Assembly: GCA_040772845.1 (NCBI GenBank)
Contig: JAXGXG010000001.1
Span: 6,572,001 to 6,636,000, forward strand
Source: PWXP01 sp040772845
GTDB lineage: Bacteria; Planctomycetota; Planctomycetia; Pirellulales; Thermoguttaceae
Direction of reading: 5' to 3'
Length of the DNA: 64,000 nt
Translations under genes and position numbers: made by a program
Notes under the pieces: generated by a model
Databases searched by the model: none
Told to the model about the DNA's origin: nothing
The model's input: only the letters and a program-made list of their open reading frames with translations
In this document: positions 8,179 to 17,367 of the stretch, one piece after another
How the letters are laid out: each line of letters starts with the position of its first letter
How positions within the stretch are numbered: the stretch's first letter is position 1

Positions 8179-9290
8179 CAGAACGGCCCTCCACCGAGCA
8201 CGTTCTTCTCCCAGAGTTGCCCGACCGAGTATTCGTCTAGCCACTCCTTCAACGCCGCGACGTCAAGGCGGGTGAAAGACGAGGCTTTCGTGTCACGTTC
8301 CACGATCACCACGTCCTCGGGGTCGAATGCATCCAGCAACGCCGCCGACTGCGTCGCAACGATAATCTGACAATGGTGAGACGCTTTCTTGAACAGCCCG
8401 GCAATAATCGTCTTGGCCGCGGGATGCAAGCCGAGTTCGGGCTCGTCGACAACAATCACGCTCGGCAGGTTCTCGACGGGCTGCAGCAGCAGGGTCACCA
8501 GGGCGATCGCGCGAAGGGTTCCGTCCGATAACTGGTGAGGCCCGAATATCTGATCGGAGTCCTTCTGGCTCCAGTTCAGGATGATGTCCTTCTCGTTGGG
8601 ACCCGAGGGTTCAAGCTCGAAGTCTTTGAAGAACGGAGCGATTCGCCGAACGGTCGTTACGATTCTGTGATACGCCGCCCCCGTCTCCCTTCTCTTCAAT
8701 TCATACAGAACGGCAGCCAAATTCCCTGCATCGGGCATCAGCCAGCGATTGTCGCCGACGTAGCAATACTGCCGTGCGCGCGCCGTGGACGACGTATCGT
8801 GAAAGTGAAACACCCGGCAGTTGTTCAACAGGTAACGATGCGCCTTCGCCATCGTTCCATTCTTTTCAGCCTCGCCTTGCACTCGGGTCTCCTGATGCCC
8901 GGATCCGAGTTCTACGATCTTCGGCGAGCCAACCCATCCGGTTTTCAGGAAAGTTAGCGTTTCTTCGGCAAAGATGAGCGTATCGCCAGCCGCGTGGAAC
9001 AATCGCATCTTGTAGGTGTCCGTACCATTGCTGGTGGCAAACTCCAGTGAGGCCTCCATCTGTGGGGTTGCCTTGGGACCGAAATGCAGGATGGACTGAG
9101 CGCGCCCGCTGCTGCCAATATACTGCTGCAACCGTTCGCCCATCATCGCGTTGAGCATCTTGAAGAACGAGACCAGGTTGCTCTTTCCGGCCCCGTTGGC
9201 TCCAATCAGCACGTTCAGGGAACGCAGTTCGAGATCCAAAGACCGGATGGATTTGAACCCCTTGAGGCTGACCCGTTTCAGTTGGTCCAT
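8178..9290 (-). CDS. AAA_21/SMC-like ATPase of a two-gene cassette with DUF4276
   Basis: The 370-residue protein is a compact ABC-type ATPase of the AAA_21 class. Visible motifs are Walker A GANGAGKSN (about residues 31-39), an ABC signature-like HQLSDGTLRA (about 255), Walker B VIVVDEPELGLHP (about 283) and the H/Q-loop IVATQSAALLD. The middle is too short for a long coiled coil, as in OLD-like and PARIS AriA-type ATPases rather than true SMC/RecF. It is the first gene of a two-gene minus-strand operon with the DUF4276 protein. In related defence systems such ATPases sense phage and license the TOPRIM partner; here that is an inference. Confidence 0.85.
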   Translation of the reverse strand: MDQLKRVSLKGFKSIRSLDLELRSLNVLIGANGAGKSNLVSFFKMLNAMMGERLQQYIGSSGRAQSILHFGPKATPQMEASLEFATSNGTDTYKMRLFHAAGDTLIFAEETLTFLKTGWVGSPKIVELGSGHQETRVQGEAEKNGTMAKAHRYLLNNCRVFHFHDTSSTARARQYCYVGDNRWLMPDAGNLAAVLYELKRRETGAAYHRIVTTVRRIAPFFKDFELEPSGPNEKDIILNWSQKDSDQIFGPHQLSDGTLRAIALVTLLLQPVENLPSVIVVDEPELGLHPAAKTIIAGLFKKASHHCQIIVATQSAALLDAFDPEDVVIVERDTKASSFTRLDVAALKEWLDEYSVGQLWEKNVLGGGPF

Positions 9291-9693
9291 TGCGTATCTC
9301 CGTAAACACCATTCATCTCGAACATGCGCGGTGATGGGGGCGCCTTCTCGCTAAGTGGAATCCGCCCAGCCACCCATGGACGCGGAACAGCGACAGACAT
9401 GACTCTCCATCTTACACCATGCGTGAGACACGGCAACCGGGACCGCCATCGGAGCCAGGCTGACGGCCACACATTGGAGATCAACTTGACAAGCAATGGT
9501 TCTCCCCTTCGCGATCGAAGGGGCATGAGTGTGACGCCACAGCCAACCGCGAAACCGATACCGACAACTCGCTCGTGATCGAGCGCACCTTTGCTTGAGC
9601 CCCAAAAACCCCACCAAACGGCACCTGACTCACTCCGGGCGAGTTGGCTCACCCCGGGACGACAAGAGACTCCGCGTGCGGCAGGCGACCGCG
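9291..9693. other. Gene-poor stretch with one hairpin
   Basis: No convincing gene is seen in these 403 bases; short frames on both strands lack ribosome binding sites and recognisable sequence. A stem-loop with an 8-bp stem (CCCCTTCG / CGAAGGGG, loop CGAT) lies at 9504-9523 without a T-run. The region upstream of the ATPase gene should hold its promoter. Confidence 0.4.
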
Positions 9694-10974
9694 CTACTGC
9701 TTCCCCAACACCGGCAGAACTCGCTTGCCGATCTCCTGGCTGATGATCTGGTAGGCGGGACGCTGCCAGTGATAGCCGTCGCCGGAGGCGAGCTCAAGCT
9801 GCTTGGCCAGGATGGCGTAGACGTCGATGATGTCGATGCCTTCTTCCTTCATGACCTGTGCCGAAATCGTGTTGAGCCGGACGACCACGTCGTTCTTCTC
9901 GCCCAGACTGTCGACCGGTTTGTCAGGTGCAGGTCGTGGAGCGGTGTGCGGCGTGGTCATCAGGTAGTAGATCTTCGCCTGCGGAGCACCGGCCTTGATG
10001 CATTGCGCCAGATCGCGCATGCGATTATAGACAACCTCGTCAGAAACCTTGTCCGGCGTCCAGTGCAGGGAATGAAGTCCATTGTTGAAGATCACGGCAT
10101 CGAACTTGAACCGGCTGGCCATCTCGGTAATCGCCTGCTTCGGTACGTCACCACCCACAAAATGACAGCAGTGGAACACATAGACCTGCTTTTCCAGCAT
10201 TTCAGGAATGAAGAAACCGCGATAGCCCATCGAGATCGAGTCGCCGTAGATCAGCACCTTGGGCCATTGGGGATGCTTGATTTCGGGGATATCCAGCGCC
10301 CAGCCTTTCCCGGCCACTGCGCCCCGAGGATATTCGCTCTTCGGCTCTCTCTTGGAGACGTACGTGTAAGCCGGCCCATAGACCTTCACGCTATGGATCA
10401 CCGCCGGCATGGCCTTCGTGTTCGCCTTCAGGTTACGGCCGATCCACATGGGCTCGTCGTTGGGCGCCATTTCCATGAGGCAACGCTTGTACGGCACATC
10501 GTCGACATAGAACGAAGCAAAGCCGTCACGGACGGCCACCGTGAACGTGTAGGGCGTGTCCACCTGCGGTCCCCGCTGACCGTTGACCGCCCGGGCCGAC
10601 ATGAAGATATTATTGACGATCGCCGCAACGTGGCGCGAGTACCACGGTTCCGCACGGTAGTTCATCGAGAAGGTGAACCCATCGTCCTGATCGCTCTGTT
10701 TCTTCATGGCCGTGAAGACCCCATTCTCGACCAGTTCGCAAAGCGACGCCGTCACCTGGACGGTAAAATTCTTCTGATCCGGAAAGGCCTCGGCAGGCAC
10801 GGCAAACGCGGCCCCATCTCGCAGGCTGATCTTGCCGTCGGCCTTCTCGATCGCACCCGACTGCAGTGCGGCCGGGATCTCATGTTTCGCCAGGTCCCAA
10901 AGCACCGCCTCTTCGGCCAGGGCAGGAACTGTAACCGCCACCAGGGCCCACAACAGGACAAGTGTTCTTCTCAT
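9694..10974 (-). CDS. Secreted SGNH/GDSL hydrolase with N-terminal LamG-like domain
   Basis: The 426-residue protein has a signal peptide (MRRTLVLLWALVAVTVPALA), then a concanavalin/LamG-like region (about residues 25-205, with SVKVYGPAYT closing it) and a C-terminal SGNH hydrolase domain. Block I is seen as IYGDSISMG (catalytic Ser), block III as FNNGLHSLHW, and the C-terminal block as DGYHW with Asp/His placed as in the catalytic dyad. Such enzymes deacylate carbohydrates or act as esterases in the periplasm. It is transcribed alone on the minus strand; the next gene upstream starts 110 bases away. Confidence 0.82.
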   Translation of the reverse strand: MRRTLVLLWALVAVTVPALAEEAVLWDLAKHEIPAALQSGAIEKADGKISLRDGAAFAVPAEAFPDQKNFTVQVTASLCELVENGVFTAMKKQSDQDDGFTFSMNYRAEPWYSRHVAAIVNNIFMSARAVNGQRGPQVDTPYTFTVAVRDGFASFYVDDVPYKRCLMEMAPNDEPMWIGRNLKANTKAMPAVIHSVKVYGPAYTYVSKREPKSEYPRGAVAGKGWALDIPEIKHPQWPKVLIYGDSISMGYRGFFIPEMLEKQVYVFHCCHFVGGDVPKQAITEMASRFKFDAVIFNNGLHSLHWTPDKVSDEVVYNRMRDLAQCIKAGAPQAKIYYLMTTPHTAPRPAPDKPVDSLGEKNDVVVRLNTISAQVMKEEGIDIIDVYAILAKQLELASGDGYHWQRPAYQIISQEIGKRVLPVLGKQ

Positions 10975-11084
10975 ATCGTTATGCCACCGTTCGCCAAGAG
11001 AAAACGACTACTGCCCAGGACATCCTCGCAGACAATGCGGTCATCCTTACATTCGACTGAGGATAGACGGCAACAGTGGCCAAG

Positions 11085-11903
11085 TCAAGCCTCACCAAGC
11101 GTGCGATCCTGGCGGACCAGGGCGCGGACGATGGGCTGGGCGATGGGCATTTGCATGAGGCGGCCGGTCAGGCGGTTGAACCAGCCGGGAATGACGATCG
11201 CGCGGCCGCGCGGCAGGGCTTTGAGCGAGCTTTCGACCACCCGCTCCGGCGTCGTCCACATGAAACCGGGGATCTGCTTCGTGTTGAATCCGCCCTTCAT
11301 TTCGGGCGTATCGTGAAAATCGGTGCGAATGAACCCAGGGCACAAAGCCTGAATCCGTACGCCCGTTCCGCGCAGCTCATCGTGCAACGCCTGCGAAAAA
11401 ACGGTCAGGTAAGCCTTCGTGGCCGAATAGGAAACCACGCCGGCGCACGGGGTCCAGGCGTTCAAGGAGGAAACGTTGATGATGGCGCCCCGGTTGCGAT
11501 CGAGCATGCCCGGCAGCACGGCGTGCGTCAGCCGGACGGCGGCCAGGACGTGAACGCGGACCATGTCCAAATGCTGCTCGACGTCCGCATCGACGAAAAA
11601 CCGGGCCACGCCAAAACCGGCATTGTTGACGAGCAGCTCCAGATTCGGCATGGCTGACAATCGCGTAGCAATCGCAGCGACCGCCTCGTCGCTGATCAGG
11701 TCGACGGCAATCGGCTCCACGGCAATGCCGTGCCGGGCGACGAGTTCGTCGCACAGCGATTTCAGTGCGTCTTCTCGCCGGTCGAGGAGTATCAAACCGT
11801 ACCCCTGCGAGGCCAGCTTCCGGGCGAAGCTGGCCCCCAGGCCGCCGGCCGCTCCGGTAACGACGGCAGTCTGCGATTCACCCATGATGCGTTCGTCTTG
11901 CAT
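11085..11903 (-). CDS. Short-chain dehydrogenase/reductase (SDR)
   Basis: Classical SDR of 272 residues: the nucleotide-binding TGAAGGLGA motif near residue 17, the NNAG motif (LLVNNAGFG, about 95), Ser of NVSSLNAW and the catalytic YSATK (about 162), then PGFIRTDFH. The substrate is unknown. Two ATG codons are possible, at 11903 and 11885; the first is preferred because it follows a purine-rich GGAATGAAG in the end of the upstream gene. It follows the second SDR by 7 bases, so the pair is an operon; both also share a C-terminal region (R-P-R/P-R...P) common to the DltE-like lipid-acting SDRs. Confidence 0.88.
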   Translation of the reverse strand: MQDERIMGESQTAVVTGAAGGLGASFARKLASQGYGLILLDRREDALKSLCDELVARHGIAVEPIAVDLISDEAVAAIATRLSAMPNLELLVNNAGFGVARFFVDADVEQHLDMVRVHVLAAVRLTHAVLPGMLDRNRGAIINVSSLNAWTPCAGVVSYSATKAYLTVFSQALHDELRGTGVRIQALCPGFIRTDFHDTPEMKGGFNTKQIPGFMWTTPERVVESSLKALPRGRAIVIPGWFNRLTGRLMQMPIAQPIVRALVRQDRTLGEA

Positions 11904-11910
11904 GTGCTGC

Positions 11911-12813
11911 TTACTTCATTCCGAGACTGCTTCGCACAATCCGATCGCGGAGCCGATCTGGTAGAATTCGAAACAGGAGAGACACGGCCCACGTTTTGGC
12001 TCCCACGGGATACCGAGTTCTTGGCCGGCGCGCGGTCAGTGCGTGGACCACAGCCCGAACGACGCGGCTTGGAGGCATTGCATTTGCGGCGCTTTTGCCA
12101 GTCGCCTCTCGCATGGCCGTGATGTCCTGGGCATAAGCTGCGCGGGCGGCCTCAGCCACGTCGTCGGCTGTCACTTCCGCCAGTCTGTCGCGAAGCCGGT
12201 CGCTGGCCTCCCGAGACTTCTGCCAGATAGGCGTATCGACGTCGCCCGGTTCGACCACGGCGACCCGAATGCCGAAATGGCGAAGCTCCACACGCAGCGA
12301 ATCGCTCAGTGCCTCCAGGGCGAACTTCGATGCGGCGTACGGCCCCACGTAAGGAGCCGCCACCAAACCGCTCACAGAACTGATGTTGACGATCCGTCCG
12401 CGCCCCGCCTTCAGCATCGGCAGCATGGCCTGCGTAACCGCCAGCGCCCCGAAGACGTTGACCTCGAACTGACGCCGCAACTCGTCTATCGGCAGAAACT
12501 CCAGGGCAAACGCTACCGTGATCCCGGCATTATTCACCAGGCCGGCAAGCCCCGCCGCTCCAACCTCCTCCTGAATCCTCACCGCCGCCTGCGAGATACT
12601 CTGGGGATCGGTCACGTCGAGCAAAACCGGAACGATTCGCGACGATGCCTGTTCTACCAGCCGTTGCCCATCGGACTCGCGGCGCACGCCGGCAAATACC
12701 CGGAAACCCAGCCGATGCAGCTCCAACGCACAGGCCGCGCCAATTCCGGTTGAAGAACCCGTCACCACGACGGATGGACACTCATTGGACGTATTCGTAC
12801 TCACGGAATTCAC
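11911..12813 (-). CDS. Short-chain dehydrogenase/reductase (SDR), second copy
   Basis: SDR of about 300 residues with VVTGSSTGIGAACALEL (cofactor binding), LVNNAGITVAF, NISSVSG and the catalytic YAASKFALEALSDSLR, followed by VEPGDVDTPIW. The frame is open much further upstream but that part has no SDR similarity. The likely start is one of two in-frame GTG codons, at 12813 or 12804, neither with a strong ribosome binding site, so the exact N-terminus is uncertain. It is the first gene of a two-gene SDR operon. The substrate cannot be told from sequence. Confidence 0.85.
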   Translation of the reverse strand: MNSVSTNTSNECPSVVVTGSSTGIGAACALELHRLGFRVFAGVRRESDGQRLVEQASSRIVPVLLDVTDPQSISQAAVRIQEEVGAAGLAGLVNNAGITVAFALEFLPIDELRRQFEVNVFGALAVTQAMLPMLKAGRGRIVNISSVSGLVAAPYVGPYAASKFALEALSDSLRVELRHFGIRVAVVEPGDVDTPIWQKSREASDRLRDRLAEVTADDVAEAARAAYAQDITAMREATGKSAANAMPPSRVVRAVVHALTARRPRTRYPVGAKTWAVSLLFRILPDRLRDRIVRSSLGMK

Positions 12814-13042
12814 TCGTCGTTCTAGACAGGTCCCCAGGCGACCGCAACTCCGGGGGTTGTTCGATGAAAGGAGGTTGCCCTTCCCGCACGAGTTTGTGAA
12901 ACGGACAGGAGAAGTAACCACGCCAAGATGCGTCTCCGACACCTCTACTAAGCTACCACCTGCCCGCAAACTCGACAAGAGGGTGTGCGGCGAAGGCGTA
13001 ACCGCGCAGGACGGGTGGTTTCGACGGTCTCGGCGGGTGCGC

Positions 13043-13257
13043 CAGCGGACTTGCATTTCACATAAGGGCCACCGGCGGGCTTGCCCCGCCTGGAGCCGTG
13101 GTCATCCAGCTAACCGTGGGCCACGAGCCATGTTCTCGCCCCGCACGGCGCCGTGCGGGACGAGAATCGATTGGGTGCGTTGCCAGTAGCCAACTGACCA
13201 CGGTTCCAGGCCGGGCAAGCCGGCCGGTGGCCTTTTTCCAGCCGTGCAAGTCCGCTG
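13043..13257. repeat. Large nested palindromic repeat (MITE/REP-like)
   Basis: A roughly 215-bp nested inverted repeat fills the space between the SDR operon and the Gfo/Idh gene. Outer arms are CAGCGGACTTGCA (13043-13055) and its complement (13245-13257). Middle arms of 38 bases (13067-13104 and 13195-13232) match at 35 positions and begin GGCCACCGG. A 34-base central hairpin (13133-13166, centred on GGCGCC) has one mismatch in 17 pairs. There is no coding capacity. It looks like a non-autonomous palindromic element. GGCCACCGGCC-type hairpins recur near 27297 and 61859. Confidence 0.75.
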
Positions 13258-13324
13258 CTGCCCTCTGTCCCGCCAGTCGGGGCCACCCGTCCTTCGGTCT
13301 AGACCAGCAATTCGCCCGACGCGA

Positions 13325-14632
13325 TCAGCTTGCCCAGGTAGTTCGTTCGGGCCGGCTCCGGAGCAGGTTGGCTTCGGCGTCGTCGGGGAACGATTCGGTC
13401 TTCGGGTCGAACTTCAGCTTGCGGCCCAGGATCCAGGCAATGGCCGCCGCGTGGCAGGCGATGTGCGAATGGCGCATCACCGAGGAATTGCAGGCCGTCG
13501 GCTGGCGGGTCTTGATGCAATCGAAGAAATTGCGGGCGTGTGCCGAAACGTCGAGCCCGCGAACCCGCTTGTACCCTTCCGGGGCGGCCAACGACTGGGG
13601 ATTGACGACGATCTCGCCGCTGTCGCCCGTCTCGACCGAGCCCTTGTCGCCCACGAAGCGTACCGGGCAGGTGCCCAGCCGCGTGATGTAGTGCGGGCTG
13701 CGGTCGCCGAACGGCTGCTTGAGGAAGTCGAAGATCAGCTCGACGCCGTTGGCATAGCGGCAGACGATCTTGTCTTCCATCGGCTCATACTCTACCGGCA
13801 TCGTATCGTCCGCCTGGTTTGCCCACTGACACAGGTCGAGCGTGTGCGCACCCCAGTCGAGCAGTCGCGCGCCGGAATCGAAGTCCCACTGGCCGCGCCA
13901 ACCGCCACGTACGTAGGCGCTGTTGAACGGTCGCCATGGTGCGGGACCGAGCCACATGTTCCAATCGACCACGTCCGGATCCGGAGTGGCCTCCCGAGGA
14001 AGCCATTCGGTGGTAATGCTCGGCGTATAGATGCTGGCGAACAGCGTGTGGAGTTTGCCGAGCTTTCCTTCGTGTGCAAGCTTGACTGCCTGCTGGAAGT
14101 TGGGCACACTGCGCCGCTGCGTACCCGCCTGGAAGATGCGTTTGGTCCGCTGGATGGTATCGTCCAGCCGTTGGCAAAGGTCGATGGTCAGCCCGCATGG
14201 CTTCTCGCTGTAGATGTCCTTGCCGGCTTCGGCGGCCAGCATCGAGGCCGGGGCATGCCACCGATCGCCGGTCCCGATCAGCACGGCGTCGATATCTTGA
14301 CGATCGAGCAACTTGCGGAAATCTCGCAAGAGGACGCATTTGTCGTTGCCATACTCCTTATCGACCATGGCCTTGCCGGCCTGGCGACGGCTTGCCTGCA
14401 CGTCGGCAATGGCTACGCACTGCACGTCAGGCATGCCGAGCATCGGCTTCAGGTCATAGGTTGCCCGGGGGCCGATGCCGATCACGCCAAGGATGATCTT
14501 TTCACTCGGCGCGGCGGTATCGACCGCGCCCATCGCCGAGGCGGGAATGATGCTGGGGGCCGCAACAACGGCAGTGGCCGCCAACGACCCTTGGAGAAAC
14601 TGCCGACGATTCGAAGTTGCCTTGTTGTCCAT
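13325..14632 (-). CDS. Tat-secreted Gfo/Idh/MocA family oxidoreductase
   Basis: The 435-residue protein begins with a twin-arginine signal (NRRQFLQGSLAATAVVAAPS), then a Rossmann domain (ILGVIGIGPRATYD), the EKPCGLTID motif with the family lysine (about residue 145) and a C-terminal alpha/beta domain with WDFDSGARLLDWGAHTLDL. The family oxidises or reduces sugars and related compounds with NAD(P). The ATG at 14632 is preceded by AGGAG at a 7-base spacing; the frame extends upstream but without a signal peptide. It is divergent from the sodium:solute symporter at 15085 with a 450-base gap, which suggests a substrate-linked pair. Confidence 0.9.
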   Translation of the reverse strand: MDNKATSNRRQFLQGSLAATAVVAAPSIIPASAMGAVDTAAPSEKIILGVIGIGPRATYDLKPMLGMPDVQCVAIADVQASRRQAGKAMVDKEYGNDKCVLLRDFRKLLDRQDIDAVLIGTGDRWHAPASMLAAEAGKDIYSEKPCGLTIDLCQRLDDTIQRTKRIFQAGTQRRSVPNFQQAVKLAHEGKLGKLHTLFASIYTPSITTEWLPREATPDPDVVDWNMWLGPAPWRPFNSAYVRGGWRGQWDFDSGARLLDWGAHTLDLCQWANQADDTMPVEYEPMEDKIVCRYANGVELIFDFLKQPFGDRSPHYITRLGTCPVRFVGDKGSVETGDSGEIVVNPQSLAAPEGYKRVRGLDVSAHARNFFDCIKTRQPTACNSSVMRHSHIACHAAAIAWILGRKLKFDPKTESFPDDAEANLLRSRPERTTWAS

Positions 14633-15084
14633 GACGATACTCCTATAAGGAATGTGGCTGCAGGCGGGAAACCTGGTCGAAACCGGGCGATATGGTCCAG
14701 TCGAAGTGGATAGGGCCGATGGGCCGTTCACCCTCCGGCGACGCTGATGGAGAATTGCGGGCAGTGGCTTCCCCACGCCGGCCTTCACAATAGACTGGCC
14801 CAACCGACAAGTCAAGCGTCACCCCGTGTGGGGCAAGATATTCTGGCAACGCTGATTCGTTGGCAGGGATTGAAGACAACTGGGTGGCACATCTTACCGC
14901 AGACTCCCCCCCCGGACCTCCCTCTCGGAGCCTTGATCGATCAACCCGTCTACGATACGTTGTAGTCTCGCCGCAGGCCGGTATCCTCGCCCCGCGAGCA
15001 CCAGCGACCGATGACCCACCAAGGAAGCGGCTTGTTTGACCCACCCTACCTGTCGTGAACAATCCAAGATAGAAGGACAAGTGC
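14633..15084. promoter_or_regulatory. Divergent intergenic region with repeat fragment
   Basis: This 452-base region lies between the divergent Gfo/Idh and symporter genes and should contain both promoters, which I could not pin down. It contains a poly-C tract near 14906-14913 and, at 15001-15049, a fragment of the dispersed repeat whose full copy is at 63065-63206. A GAAGGA ribosome binding site precedes the symporter ATG. Confidence 0.5.
15001..15049 (-). repeat. Partial copy of dispersed repeat (terminus TTGACCCACCCTAC)
   Basis: These 49 bases read in reverse match the first part of the repeat at 63065-63206 closely: the terminal GTAGGGTGGGTCAA, then ACAAGCCGCTT, GGTGGGTCA and CGGTCGCTG in the same order with few differences. 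The opposite terminus of the element is not found where expected (about 14908), so this is a fragment. Confidence 0.7.
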
Positions 15085-16617
15085 ATGGAACTCACGGCCT
15101 TTGACGTCCTTGTCTTTGTCAGCTTTTTTCTGGTTGTACTGGGGACCAGTTTGCTGAAGAGCCGCAAGGAAAGCGGGAGCGAAGATTACTTTCTGGCCGG
15201 ACGCGGACTTACCTGGTGGCTGATCGGTGTCTCGATCGTCGCGGCCAATATCTCGACCGAACAGTTCGTAGGCATGGCCGGCCAGGGAGCCAGCTCGGTT
15301 GGATTGGCGGTCAGCAACTGGCAGCTCGTCGGCAGTGTCGGCATTGTCATCATCGCGTTCACCTTGTTGCCTCGTTTCCTGCAGGCCGGCATCTATACCA
15401 TGCCGGAATTCCTGGAGTACCGGTACAACTCGGTTACCCGCGCTCTCATGGCCGTAACGACGGTAGTGATCTACGTCGCCGTGTTGCTTACGGCCGTACT
15501 CTATTCCGGGGCCCTCACCCTGCGAACCATCTTCGATCTTTCGCTGACACAAGGCGTGTGGCTGATCGGGACACTTGCAGCGGCCTATACGGTATGGGGC
15601 GGGCTCAAGGCGGTGGCCTGGGCCGATCTGTTTCAAGGCGGCGGGCTTCTGATCGGCGGCGTAACGATCTTCTTCCTGGCCCTCAACGCATGCGATGGAT
15701 GGGAGAGCTTCACACAGGCCAATGCCGACAAACTGCACATGGTCCTGCCTGCCGATCACAAGGGACTGCCGTGGACCGGCGTTTTCTCCGGTATGTGGAT
15801 TGTGCTGGTCTACTACTGCGGGTTGAACCAGTTTATCGTCCAGCGCAATCTGGCGGCGAAGACCCTGCGCGATGGGCAACTCGGCGTCATCTTTGCCGGA
15901 GCTCTATGGCTGCTGGTGCCGTTTGCCATCGTCATGCCAGGCATCATGTCGTTTCAACTGTACGGCGATCAGATGGCATCGCCGGACGAGGCCTTTCCCC
16001 TGCTCATTCGCAACCTGGTGCCATCCGGACTGCGAGGCTTCATGTTTGCCGCCATTGCCGGGGCCGTGATCAGTTCACTCGCCTCGATGCTGAACTCCGC
16101 TTCGGCCATCTTCACCATGGACGTCTATCATCGCATGTTCGATCGGCGCGCATCCCAGAAACGCTTGCTGCTGCTGGGACGCGTTATGACGCTGGTCTTC
16201 ATGGTTGCCGGTTGCCTGTTGGCGCCCCAACTCGACAATCCGAAGTTCGGCGGCGTATTCCAATACATCCAGCAATTCCAGGGTTACATTTGGCCAGGCG
16301 TGGTCGCCGCCTTTGTCTTCGGCATGATGGTGCCGACTGCGCCCGGCGCGGCCGGAGCCGCGGCGCTCGTCAGTGGCCCGATGATCTACGCCGTCTTCCA
16401 GAAGTTCGCAGGCGATCTGCATTTCCTGGTCCAGGTGGCCGCGACCTTCCAACTGGTCCTGCTGATCATGGCCCTGATCACCTTCTGCAAGCCCCTGCAG
16501 AAGCCCAGAGAACTGCCGGTTCGTGAAGACATCGACATTACCACGGCGCCAGAGGTGAAAGTCATGGGCGCGTTGGTCATCGCTGCGGTGGTGGTGTTCT
16601 ACGCCGTCTTCTGGTAG
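15085..16617 (+). CDS. Sodium:solute symporter (SSS/SGLT family)
   Basis: The 510-residue protein has about 13-14 hydrophobic segments and typical SSS motifs: YFLAGRGLTWWLIGVSIVAA with ISTEQFVGMAGQG following it (TM1-2), AAYTVWGGLKAVAWAD (TM5, Na+-site region), GLNQFIVQRNLAAK, and the Na+-binding TM8 stretch ISSLASMLNSASAIFTMDVY. This resembles the SGLT-type sugar/solute branch, so a sugar or polyol is a likely substrate. It would be driven by the Na+ gradient that the Nqr and Rnf-like complexes encoded on both sides could make. It starts at an ATG with GAAGGA upstream and is divergent from a secreted Gfo/Idh oxidoreductase. Confidence 0.9.
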   Translation: MELTAFDVLVFVSFFLVVLGTSLLKSRKESGSEDYFLAGRGLTWWLIGVSIVAANISTEQFVGMAGQGASSVGLAVSNWQLVGSVGIVIIAFTLLPRFLQAGIYTMPEFLEYRYNSVTRALMAVTTVVIYVAVLLTAVLYSGALTLRTIFDLSLTQGVWLIGTLAAAYTVWGGLKAVAWADLFQGGGLLIGGVTIFFLALNACDGWESFTQANADKLHMVLPADHKGLPWTGVFSGMWIVLVYYCGLNQFIVQRNLAAKTLRDGQLGVIFAGALWLLVPFAIVMPGIMSFQLYGDQMASPDEAFPLLIRNLVPSGLRGFMFAAIAGAVISSLASMLNSASAIFTMDVYHRMFDRRASQKRLLLLGRVMTLVFMVAGCLLAPQLDNPKFGGVFQYIQQFQGYIWPGVVAAFVFGMMVPTAPGAAGAAALVSGPMIYAVFQKFAGDLHFLVQVAATFQLVLLIMALITFCKPLQKPRELPVREDIDITTAPEVKVMGALVIAAVVVFYAVFW

Positions 16618-16670
16618 CGCACCCTGCTCGCCACCCGATTACGAGGCACTCTTACCAGATTCACCGAAAC

Positions 16671-17300
16671 TCACTCGGCCTCGGTGATGGTGATGGCGTC
16701 GGTCGGGCAGACGTGGGCGCAGGAACCGCAACCGATGCAGGTGGGCGAGATGTCGAAGAACGGGGTCGCAATGCGCTTCTTCGGCCCCCGGTAAGCACTA
16801 CCCACCGCACGCATGCCAACCACTTCGGCACACACGCGGATGCACTGCCCGCACAGGATGCACCACGACAGGTGTTCCTCGCCCAGTTCCGCCTTCCGCT
16901 TCTCGACCCGTTCGGCCAGAAAGGCCAGCATCGAATCGGACGAATCCGGCTTCAACTCGACGCCATACTTGCGGCCAAGCTCGACCAGCTTCGGCGGATT
17001 CGGCGCCCGGGCCAGCAGCAATGCCAGGATGAACTGCCGTGCCTTCTGCACTCGTTCGGTGTCCGTCTTCACGACCATTCCCTCTTCGACCACCGTAGAA
17101 CAGGCCGGCAAGAGGGCGTCTTTCCGCATGGACGTAGTCATCTCCACGTGGCACAGGCGGCACGAACCGGCCGGCTTCAACTTCTCATGATGGCATAGCG
17201 TCGGAATGTCACAACCGGCCTTCTGCGCCGCTTCCAACACGGTCGTGCCGGCAGGTACGGAAATCTCCATTCCGTCGATCGTCAGCGTCACTTTCTTCAC
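16671..17300 (-). CDS. HoxU/NuoG N-terminal-like Fe-S subunit (2Fe-2S plus two 4Fe-4S)
   Basis: The 209-residue protein equals the N-terminal electron-transfer part of NuoG, or HoxU of bidirectional hydrogenases. It has a ferredoxin-like 2Fe-2S domain with CDIPTLCHHEKLKPAGSCRL and LLPACST, then a two-cluster domain with WCILCGQCIRVC and TCIGCGSCAHVCPTD. The His-Cys cluster region of NuoG is reduced. It lacks the large catalytic molybdopterin-like domain, so by itself it is an electron relay. It is the last gene of the minus-strand Rnf-like operon, 67 bases after the NuoE-NuoF-GltD fusion, and probably forms a soluble dehydrogenase with it. No hydrogenase or formate dehydrogenase catalytic subunit is in the window. 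Confidence 0.88.
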   Translation of the reverse strand: MKKVTLTIDGMEISVPAGTTVLEAAQKAGCDIPTLCHHEKLKPAGSCRLCHVEMTTSMRKDALLPACSTVVEEGMVVKTDTERVQKARQFILALLLARAPNPPKLVELGRKYGVELKPDSSDSMLAFLAERVEKRKAELGEEHLSWCILCGQCIRVCAEVVGMRAVGSAYRGPKKRIATPFFDISPTCIGCGSCAHVCPTDAITITEAE

Positions 17301-17367
17301 GAGACCTTCTCTCCTGGCACACGCCTTGATTCACCCTAATGTGCTCGTCGGCCGACCCAATGTTCGG

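Noticed and set aside
9595..11316. 573-codon plus-strand frame
   Set aside because: It runs antisense across the SGNH hydrolase and part of an SDR gene, both strongly supported, and has no recognisable sequence.
13098..13691. 197-codon plus-strand frame over the palindrome
   Set aside because: It spans the palindromic repeat and runs antisense to the Gfo/Idh gene; the shared peptide on both strands is explained by the inverted repeat.
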